In this document: positions 56,121 through 64,000 of the stretch, one piece after another | How positions within the stretch are numbered: the first letter of the stretch is position 1 | Layout of the letters: each line of letters begins with the position of its first letter | Origin: Streptomyces sp. NBC_01381 | GTDB taxonomy: Bacteria; Actinomycetota; Actinomycetes; Streptomycetales; Streptomycetaceae | NCBI RefSeq assembly: GCF_026340305.1 | Contig: NZ_JAPEPI010000001.1 | Span: 2,418,001-2,482,000 of the forward strand | Direction: 5' to 3' | DNA length: 64,000 nucleotides | Program-made: the position numbers and the translations under genes | Notes under the pieces: generated by a model | What the model was told of the DNA's origin: nothing | Databases searched by the model: none | What the model saw: the letters and a program-made list of their open reading frames with translations, nothing else

Positions 56121-58199
56121 ATGCGGGCCGAACAGACCACCGCTCGACGGCGACGAGCCGTGCCCTGGGTGTTCCTCGTGCTGTGGATCGGCGTCATCGC
56201 GCTCGCCGCGCCCTTCGCGGCGAAACTGGCCGACACCCAGCAGGACCGCGTCGTCGACTACCTCCCCGCAAGCGCCGACTCCACCGAAGTCGCCGAACTG
56301 GAAGACCAGTTGCCCGGCGGCGAGGCCACCGAGATGGTGCTCGTCTACCACCGCGACGGCGGTCTGACGGCAGCCGACCGCAAGACCGCGGCGGACCAGG
56401 TCGCCGAGATCCAGGGCGCCCACAAGCTGACCTCCGAGCCGCGCGCCGTACCGTCCAAGGACGGCACCACGCTGATGTACCCGGTGGCGAGCACCGGGCC
56501 CGGCCAGGACGAGAAGAAGCGGGACGCGCTCGTCGAGGACGTCCGCGAAGTCGCCGAAGGCCAGGGCGGGTTGAGCGTCGAGGTGGGCGGCGACGGGGCG
56601 TTCGGCACCGACGCCGGCAAGGTGTACGACTCGCTGGGCGGCCCGCTGCTCTACACCACGGCAGGCGTGGTGGCGCTCCTCCTGATCCTCATCTACCGCA
56701 GCCCGTTCCTGTGGCTGGTTCCGCTCGCCGTCGCCGGCCTCGCCGACTACCTCGCGATGGCCATCGCGTACGGACTGCACGAATGGTTCGGCACGGCCGT
56801 CACCGGCCAGAGCTCGGGCGTGATGACGATCCTCGTCTTCGGCGCGGGCACCGACTACGCACTGCTGCTCGTCGCCCGCTACCGGGAGGAACTGCGCCGC
56901 ATCGAGCGCCCCTACGACGCGATGATGGCCGCCCTGCGCGGCTGCGGCCCCGCCGTGCTCGCCTCGTCCGGCACGGTCGCGGCCGGTCTGCTCTGCCTGC
57001 TCGCCGCGGACCTCAACAGCAGCCGGGGCATGGGCCCGCTCGGCACGGTGGGTGTGCTGTGCGCGCTCGCCTCGATGCTGACGCTGCTGCCCGCGATCCT
57101 CGTCCTCCTCGGGCGGAAGGTGTTCTGGCCGCTGATTCCCGCGTTCGGCAGCGAGCCCAAGCAGCGCCGCAGCCTCTTCTCCATGATGGGCAGCTCGGCC
57201 GGGCGCAGGCCGCTGACGGTCCTCGCCGGTGGCGCGGTGCTCCTTGGCGCGCTGGCGCTCGGCGCGCTGAACCTGCCCGGTGCCCTCAAGCAGGAGGACT
57301 CCTTCACCAAGACGCCCGACTCCGTCTCCGCCATGGAGACGCTCGCCAAGGCCTACCCGGAGCGGGGCAGCCAGCCGATCACCGTGATGACGCCCACCGA
57401 GGACGCGGGCGCGGCGCTCACCAAGATCCAGGACACCAAGGGAGTGGACAGCGCGGCCAAGGGACGTACCGCGAAGGGCTGGACGGAGATCTCCGTCATC
57501 GCCTCCTCCGCACCGCAGTCGGCGGGCGAGACGGCGACCATCGAATCCCTGCGGTCGGACCTGGATTCCTCGTACGTCGGTGGGGCGAGCGCCCAGCAGA
57601 TCGACCTGAAGGACACCAACGCCCGTGACCGGAACATCGTCGTGCCGCTGGTGCTCGCCGCGGTCCTGCTGATCCTCGTGGCGCTGCTGCGGAGCCTGGT
57701 CGCACCGCTGCTGCTGCTCGCCGCGGTGGTCGCGGTCTGGGGCGCGTCCCTCGGCATCGCAGGACTCGTCTTCGAACCGCTCCTCGGCCTGGAGGGCACG
57801 GACCCCGGTCTGGGTCTGCTCTCCTTCGTCTTCCTCGTCGCCCTCGGCGTCGACTACGGCATCTTCCTGATGCACCGCATGCGCGAGGAATCCCTGGCCG
57901 GTGCGGAGCCGGGCGACGCCGCCCTGACCGCGCTGCGCACGACGGGCGGGGTCATCGCATCGGCCGGGCTCGTCCTCGCCGCCACGTTCGCCGTACTCAC
58001 CAGCATGCCGCTGGTGCAGCTGGTCGAGCTGGGCTTCGTGATCGCGGTCGGAGTGCTCCTCGACACCTTCCTGGTGCGGACATACCTGGTGACGAGCGCG
58101 AGTGTGGCCCTGGGCCGGAAGGTCTGGTGGCCCGGAGCGCTGTCGCGTCCCGCGGCGGTGGCGAAGGAAGTGGACACGCCCCCGGTTCCGGTGTCGTAG
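56121..58199 (+). CDS. MMPL/RND-type membrane transporter
   Basis: The protein is 692 aa from ATG 56121, with GGAGG about 9 nt upstream. It has the MMPL layout: one TM (VPWVFLVLWIGVIALAAPFA), a large outside loop, five TMs (the second group begins VALLLILIYRSPFLWLVPL), a middle cytoplasmic-loop end near LGRKVFWPLIPAFGSE, another outer loop and five more TMs. Conserved GTDYALLLVARYREE and GVDYGIFLMHRMREE contain the paired Asp-Tyr of MMPL. It exports lipids or hydrophobic drugs. A two-component system follows 104 bp downstream on the same strand. Confidence 0.93.
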   Translation: MRAEQTTARRRRAVPWVFLVLWIGVIALAAPFAAKLADTQQDRVVDYLPASADSTEVAELEDQLPGGEATEMVLVYHRDGGLTAADRKTAADQVAEIQGAHKLTSEPRAVPSKDGTTLMYPVASTGPGQDEKKRDALVEDVREVAEGQGGLSVEVGGDGAFGTDAGKVYDSLGGPLLYTTAGVVALLLILIYRSPFLWLVPLAVAGLADYLAMAIAYGLHEWFGTAVTGQSSGVMTILVFGAGTDYALLLVARYREELRRIERPYDAMMAALRGCGPAVLASSGTVAAGLLCLLAADLNSSRGMGPLGTVGVLCALASMLTLLPAILVLLGRKVFWPLIPAFGSEPKQRRSLFSMMGSSAGRRPLTVLAGGAVLLGALALGALNLPGALKQEDSFTKTPDSVSAMETLAKAYPERGSQPITVMTPTEDAGAALTKIQDTKGVDSAAKGRTAKGWTEISVIASSAPQSAGETATIESLRSDLDSSYVGGASAQQIDLKDTNARDRNIVVPLVLAAVLLILVALLRSLVAPLLLLAAVVAVWGASLGIAGLVFEPLLGLEGTDPGLGLLSFVFLVALGVDYGIFLMHRMREESLAGAEPGDAALTALRTTGGVIASAGLVLAATFAVLTSMPLVQLVELGFVIAVGVLLDTFLVRTYLVTSASVALGRKVWWPGALSRPAAVAKEVDTPPVPVS

Positions 58200-58303
58200 C
58201 CCCGGTCGGCCTCAGACGCCGGGCGGGCTGGATGGACTCCGGCCCGTCCGGCCTCTGAGCAGAGGAGCCCCACAGGGAAAGCGACGTACGGGAGGATCGA
58301 GCG

Positions 58304-59557
58304 GTGGTGGAAAGCCTGCGGGTTCAGAACGGTTCAGAGGAGCGGGACGAGGCGCGGGGGTTCGACGGCGCGGGGCTCCTGCCGTTCAGCGGCGCGGCCC
58401 CCGGCAGCCGAAGGGCCCTGCGGGACGACGCCGTCCTCGCGGCGGCGGTCGCCCTGCTCGCCGCGCTCCTCGCCGCGTTCGTGAAGGACGAGCACCGCCC
58501 GGACGCCATCGGGTGGGCCCTCCTCATGGCCGCCAACATCCCCATCGTGTGGCGGCGGCGCAGCCCTCAGCTGGTGCTGCTCGCCGTCGCCGCCTTCGTA
58601 GTGCCGTACCACACCGCCGAGTTCACGGACATCGCCGCCGTCCCGGTGGAGATGCTGGCCCTCTACACCGTCGCGGCCACCGGCCGCCCCCGCCGCGCCC
58701 TGCTCACCGGCCTCACCGTCGTCGGCGTCCCGCTCGCCATCAACGCGAGCGTCGCCCCGTACCAGGTCACGGAGGTGCTGCGGATCTCCGGCTGGATCGT
58801 GGCCGTGCTGCTCCTCGGGGTGTATGTGCGCATCCATCGGCAGTACGTCGCCTCCGTCGTGGAACGTGCCGAGCGGGCGGAACGTACGCGCGAGGAAGAG
58901 GCGCGGCGGCGCGTCGCCGAGGAGCGGCTGCGGGTCGCCCGGGATCTGCACGATCTGCTGGCGCACAGCATCACCCTGGTCGGCGTCCAGACCTCCGTCG
59001 CGGCGCACGTCCTGGCCGCCGATCCGGAGCGGCTCGACCGGAAGGCGGTCGCCAAGGCGCTGGACGACATCGCGGACACCTGCAGGTCCGCACGCGGCGA
59101 ACTCCGGGCCACGCTGGAGGTGTTGAGGTCGGAATCCGACGAGTCGCGCGGGCCGCTGCCCGGCCTCGACGGCCTGACCGATCTGGCGGAGGCCGCACGG
59201 ATCTCCGGCGCGGAGGTCGACCTCGCGGTGCACGAGACTCCGGCGGACGCACCGCCCGCCGTGGGCGCCGCCGCGTACCGCATCGTCCAGGAGGCCCTGA
59301 CCAACGCCGTCCGGCACGGGGGCCCCGGCCTCACCATCCGGGTGGGCGTACACACCGAGGACGTGGCGCTGCGGGTGACGGTCACGGATGACGGGCGTGC
59401 CGTACGCGATCCGGACCACACGCCCGGCTTCGGCCTCGTCGGCATGCGCGAGCGGGCCCGCAGCGTGGGGGGCACCCTGGAGGCGGGGCCTCGGGACGAG
59501 GGCGGTTTCATGGTGGACGCCGTACTGCCCCTGGTGCCCGTGGGAGGCCTCCGATGA
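58304..59557 (+). CDS. Sensor histidine kinase, NarL-type (HisKA_3)
   Basis: The protein is 417 aa from GTG 58304, with GGGAGG at about 58290-58295. About four to five membrane helices cover residues 45-185 (AAVALLAALLAAFV to ISGWIVAVLLLGVYVRIH). The phosphorylated His is H216 in ARDLHDLLAHSITLVG, with N-box EALTNAVRHGG and G-box GFGLVGMRERA. The first 40 residues are hydrophilic. It overlaps its response regulator gene by ATGA. The ligand is unknown; the nearby MMPL transporter is a possible target. Confidence 0.94.
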   Translation: MVESLRVQNGSEERDEARGFDGAGLLPFSGAAPGSRRALRDDAVLAAAVALLAALLAAFVKDEHRPDAIGWALLMAANIPIVWRRRSPQLVLLAVAAFVVPYHTAEFTDIAAVPVEMLALYTVAATGRPRRALLTGLTVVGVPLAINASVAPYQVTEVLRISGWIVAVLLLGVYVRIHRQYVASVVERAERAERTREEEARRRVAEERLRVARDLHDLLAHSITLVGVQTSVAAHVLAADPERLDRKAVAKALDDIADTCRSARGELRATLEVLRSESDESRGPLPGLDGLTDLAEAARISGAEVDLAVHETPADAPPAVGAAAYRIVQEALTNAVRHGGPGLTIRVGVHTEDVALRVTVTDDGRAVRDPDHTPGFGLVGMRERARSVGGTLEAGPRDEGGFMVDAVLPLVPVGGLR

Positions 59558-60240
59558 CGATCCGTGTGCTGCTCGCCGACGATCAGACGCTGGTACGGGC
59601 GGCGTTCGCGCTGCTCGTGGAGTCGGCGCCGGACATGGAGGTGGTCGGGCAGGCGGAGACGGGCCGCGCGGCCGTCGACCTCGCCCGCTCCGAGCGGGCC
59701 GATCTCATCGTCATGGACATCCGCATGCCGGATCTGGACGGCATCGAGGCGACGCGGCTGCTGGCCAAGGACGAGGATCTGGCGGGCGTGAAGGTGCTGA
59801 TGCTGACGACGTACGACACCGATGAGCACGTCGTCGACGCGTTGCGGGCCGGGGCGTCGGGCTTCCTGGTCAAGGACACGAAGCCGGCGGAGCTGCTCGA
59901 TGCGATTCGGACGGTGGCGGCGGGGGAGTCCCTGCTGTCGCCGGGCCCGACGTCCCGCCTGATCGCCCGCGTGCTGCGGGCGCCGGCCGCTCCGGTGGGG
60001 CTGGGGGCGGGCGGGCCCGAGGGGCTCTCCGAGCGGGAGCGTGAAGTGCTTTCGCTGGTGGCGCGGGGCCTGAACAACACGGAGATCGCCGAGGCGTTGG
60101 GGCTGAGCCCGCTGACCGCGAAGACGCATGTCAGCCGGATCATGGGGAAGTTGGGGGCACGGGGTCGGGCGCAGCTGGTGATTGTGGCGTACGAGTCGGG
60201 GCTTGTGCGGCCGGGTGGGGGTGCGGGGTCGGAGGGCTGA
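59554..60240 (+). CDS. NarL/LuxR-type response regulator
   Basis: The protein is 228 aa. The receiver domain has D9/D10, phosphoacceptor D55 in LIVMDIRMPDLDG and FLVKDTKPAELL. The LuxR-type HTH is LSEREREVLSLVARGLNNTE with LSPLTAKTHVSRIMGKLG. It overlaps the kinase gene by ATGA and is the partner of that kinase. The gene is followed by a repeat module. Confidence 0.95.
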   Translation: MTIRVLLADDQTLVRAAFALLVESAPDMEVVGQAETGRAAVDLARSERADLIVMDIRMPDLDGIEATRLLAKDEDLAGVKVLMLTTYDTDEHVVDALRAGASGFLVKDTKPAELLDAIRTVAAGESLLSPGPTSRLIARVLRAPAAPVGLGAGGPEGLSEREREVLSLVARGLNNTEIAEALGLSPLTAKTHVSRIMGKLGARGRAQLVIVAYESGLVRPGGGAGSEG

Positions 60241-60569
60241 GGCGGTCCCTGCGGGGCTTCTTCCCCAACCCCGCCCCTTCCCGAAAATTTCCGGCTGCGC
60301 CGGCCGCGAGGTGGCCGCAGATCACCGGCTCCGCCGAGTTCGTCCTCAAACGCCGGACGGGCTGAAATACCTGCGGCCGGGCTGGAAGACCTGCTGATGG
60401 ATGGGCGGGCAACTGCCGGGCAATCGGGAAGGGGGTCCCCCCTGCTCATTAAGAGCTTGGGGGAGGGCGGGAAAGCTTTCGCCGCGAAGCGGCGGTACGG
60501 CGGCGCGGCCGACGACGGCGCGTCGGCGGGCTGGGGCCGCTGCCGGGCAATCGGGTGGGTGGGCGGGAG
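60241..60569. repeat. Intergenic repeat module, copy 2, interrupted by another repeat
   Basis: From 60298 it repeats the 22.7-kb module (CGCCGGCCGCGAGGTGGCCG, then GTCCTCAAACGCCGGACGGG) almost exactly for about 85 bp, and again from 60466 (GGGCGGGAAAGCTTTCGCCG). Between them at 60429-60465 lies an extra 37 bp (GGGGGTCCCCCCTGCTCATTAA, inside it an AAGAGCTTGGGGGAG arm) absent from copy 1. A partial GCAATCGGGTGGGTGGGCGG follows at 60547. It lies between convergent response regulator and aldolase genes. I find no gene in it. Confidence 0.88.
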
Positions 60570-61505
60570 CTACAGCAACCCCGCCCCCGCCAAGAACTTC
60601 CCCACCCGCTCCACCTCCCCGGAGGACAACGGCACCTGTGGCTCCGCAGTCGCCGCGCACGCGATCACGCCCCGCAGCTGCAGCGCCGCCTTGAACGCCC
60701 CGAGCCCGGACGAGCTGCCGCCCATCCGGGAGGGGTCCCCCACCCGCACCATCCCGAAGAGACCGCACAGCCGCTCCTGCTCGGCCCGCGCCAACGCCCA
60801 GTCCCCTTCCCGGCAGTAGCGATAGAGCCGCGCATACCCCTCGGGGTCGACGTTGCCGAGCCCCGGCACCACCCCGTCCGCCCCCATCGAAAGCGCCGCG
60901 TCCACCGTCGTCTCCGACCCCGTCAGCACACTGAACCCGCTCACATCCCCCCGCGTACGCGCCCCCAGAATCACCTCCCGGAAGCCGCCCTCGTCCCCGC
61001 TGGAGTCCTTCAGACCGGCGAGCACTCCCTCCGCCGCCAGGCCGAGGACCAGCTCCGCGCCCAGCTTCGAATGGACGGCGACAGGCAAGTCGTACGCGAA
61101 GACCGGCACCGTCGACCCTGCGGCGATCAGCCGGAAGTGGCGGGCGATCTCCGCCGGGTGGGTGCGCGTGTAGAACGGAGCGGTCACCACCACCGCGTCC
61201 GCTCCCGCGTCCGTCACCGAACGGACATGGTCGAGGACCCGGGGCGTGGCCGTGTCGATCACCCCTGCCAGGACGGGGAGTTGACCCCCGACATGGCCCA
61301 CCACCGTGTCGATGACCTTCCTCCGCTGCCGGTCCGTAAGGAACGCGACCTCGGACGTCGAGCCGAGCACGAAGAGTCCGTCGACGCCCCCGGTCACGAG
61401 GTGGTCCACGAGGGTCACCAGCGACGAAGCATCCACCTCACGGTCCGGTGTCAGTGGAGTACAGACGGGCGGAATGACACCGGTGAGCGGGGCGGGAATG
61501 GTCAT
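60570..61505 (-). CDS. DHDPS/N-acetylneuraminate lyase family aldolase
   Basis: The protein is 311 aa from ATG 61505, with GGGAG ahead of it. It is a TIM barrel with Schiff-base K166 in GLKDSSGD and catalytic-type Y138 in VFAYDLP. GSTSEVAF at 48-55 follows the class I family (GSTGEA in N-acetylneuraminate lyase, GTTGES in DHDPS). The chemistry is cleavage or formation of a pyruvate adduct; which one is not settled. A true dapA is elsewhere in Streptomyces. It overlaps the ABC ATPase gene by ATGA, so it acts on what the transporter imports. Confidence 0.87.
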   Translation of the reverse strand: MTIPAPLTGVIPPVCTPLTPDREVDASSLVTLVDHLVTGGVDGLFVLGSTSEVAFLTDRQRRKVIDTVVGHVGGQLPVLAGVIDTATPRVLDHVRSVTDAGADAVVVTAPFYTRTHPAEIARHFRLIAAGSTVPVFAYDLPVAVHSKLGAELVLGLAAEGVLAGLKDSSGDEGGFREVILGARTRGDVSGFSVLTGSETTVDAALSMGADGVVPGLGNVDPEGYARLYRYCREGDWALARAEQERLCGLFGMVRVGDPSRMGGSSSGLGAFKAALQLRGVIACAATAEPQVPLSSGEVERVGKFLAGAGLL

Positions 61506-62595
61506 TGAGGCTCCCTTGATGTTGTGTCCGTGGCGGCGGACTGGATGACGAGCTCGTGCGTGGACTGGCCGTCCCGCACGGGGTGGTGGCATCGGTAGCG
61601 GTGCCCGGACCCCTCCGTCGACGCGAAGTCCGGCATGGCGGCGGCGCAGCTCTCGTCCGCCTTCCAGCACCTCGTACGGAACGGGCAGCCGCTCGGCGGC
61701 CGGGTGGCCGACGGGACCGGGCCGACCAGTGGGATCGGGTCGATGGGGTCGAGCAGGCCGGGGGTCGCGGAGAAGAGCGCCCGTGTGTACGGGTGCCTGG
61801 CCCGGTCCAGGATCTCCTCGGCCGGGGATTCCTCCACGATTCTGCCCAGGTACATGGTGATCACCCGGTCGCTCATCCGCCGCACCGTCTGGATGTCGTG
61901 CGAGACGAACACCAGGGCAAGGCCGAGGCGCTCCTTCAGGTCGAGGAGGAGGTTGAGGATCTGGGCGCGTACGGAGACGTCAAGCGCGCTCGTCGGCTCG
62001 TCCGCGACCACCAGCTCCGGTTCGAGCGCCAGGGCGCGGGCGATCGCCACGCGTTGGCGCTGGCCGCCGGACAGTTGTCCGGGCAGGCCGTCGGCGAGCA
62101 CCTTCGGGAGGCCCACCAGTGACATCAACTCCCGCACCCGCTCCTCGCGTTGAGCGGACGTACCCATCCTGTGCACGTCCAAGGGGTCCCGGAGGATCTG
62201 CCGTACCGGCAGCCTGCGGTTCAGTGCAGTCGAGGGGTCCTGGAAGATCATGCCGGTGTTCCGGCCGATCGCGGCGCGCCGCTCGGCCGGCTTCATCGTC
62301 CACAGGTCCCGGCCGCGGAAGGACACCGTGCCGGCCGTGGGGCGCTGCACCCCCACGAGCACCTTCGCCAGGGTCGACTTGCCGCAGCCCGACTCGCCGA
62401 CGACGCCCACGGTCTCGCCGGGTGCGATGGAGAGGTCGGCGCCGGTCAGGGCGTACACCCGGTCCCGGGAGAACAGGCCGCCGGAGCGGGCCCGGTGCAC
62501 GACATGCGCGTCGGAGAGGGAGATCAGGGAGTCAGGGGAGCCAGGGGAGCCGGGGGAGTCGGGGGAGTCGGGGGATGCATCGGTCGGGGTCTGGG

Positions 62596-62599
<4 letters not shown>
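61502..62599 (-). CDS. Oligopeptide-type ABC transporter ATPase (OppF/DppF-like)
   Basis: The protein is 365 aa from GTG 62599, which overlaps the upstream stop as GTGA. A Ser/Pro/Asp-rich linker (positions 8-25) precedes the ATPase: Walker A GESGCGKSTL, signature LSGGQRQRVAIA, Walker B LVVADEPTSALDV and switch H in VSHDI. The C-terminal oligopeptide-cluster domain (GCPFRTRCWKADESC) is present, with the Cys set of Opp/Dpp ATPases. It energises uptake with the fused upstream protein. A longer frame to 62713 is unlikely because the coupling would be lost. Confidence 0.93.

Positions 62600-64000
<1,401 letters not shown>

Noticed and set aside
62520..62580. Short GGGGGAGTC/GGGGGAGCC repeats that look like a microsatellite or array.
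   Set aside because: They code for the Ser-Pro-Asp linker at the start of the OppF-like ATPase; they have no spacers and are not CRISPR.

Overview
This is about 64 kb of a very GC-rich actinobacterial chromosome, almost certainly Streptomyces. The evidence is strong G/C bias at third codon positions, many GTG starts, leaderless promoters, one rare TTA (bldA) codon, and a set of genes (degV, comEA/comEC, holA, rpsT, lepA, hemW, hrcA, dnaJ, rsmE, era, ybeY, phoH, leuA) that match Streptomyces homologues closely. It is mostly core chromosome with small accessory insertions and a few decaying genes. No tRNA, rRNA, IS element, prophage or CRISPR array was found.

Layout. 1-12 kb: the 3' end of leuS, a membrane-anchored coiled-coil-type protein, degV, the comEA-comEC DNA-uptake pair, a YceI protein, holA, rpsT (reverse) and lepA. 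12.5-14.4 kb: an acyl-CoA ligase behind a possible TetR-type operator. 14.4-21.4 kb: a signalling locus with a soluble hybrid histidine kinase built on a poly-HAMP array, a stand-alone receiver protein and a divergent phosphatase with an RsbW-like ATPase domain. Its layout resembles the osaABC osmoadaptation locus. 21.4-36 kb: hemW, a DUF3097 protein, an MBL hydrolase, a CIRCE-controlled hrcA-dnaJ operon, a nitronate monooxygenase with rsmE, an internally deleted VOC protein, a lipoprotein, a tricorn-type protease, and HIT, RNase Z and an adenine/adenosine deaminase. 36-41.4 kb: a macrolide-type glycosyltransferase with a candidate leader peptide and attenuator, a PfkB kinase, a degenerate cytidine deaminase, and a MmyB-type regulator divergent from an MFS exporter. 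41.4-47.5 kb: MmcQ/YjbR, CNNM/CorC, ybeY, phoH, an amtB-glnK pair with a GlnR-like site, and era. 47.5-51.5 kb: two pseudogenes (SGNH hydrolase and TetR), then a sugar MFS permease with a GH1 beta-glucosidase. 51.5-55 kb: a protealysin-like metalloprotease with its emfourin inhibitor, then leuA behind a leader peptide with four Leu codons. 55-60.2 kb: a TerB-like protein, an MMPL transporter and a NarL-type two-component system. 60.5-64 kb: a DHDPS-family aldolase at the end of an oligopeptide-type ABC operon, whose last upstream gene is a permease-ATPase fusion cut by the window edge.

The more unusual items are the mgt leader/attenuator, the two nearly identical intergenic modules at convergent gene ends (one interrupted by another repeat), the 276-bp-periodic poly-HAMP array beside a TTA-containing phosphatase, the 17-bp tandem array in front of holA, the gutted VOC gene, and the permease-ATPase plus aldolase operon that resembles a sialic-acid (SAT2-type) locus.
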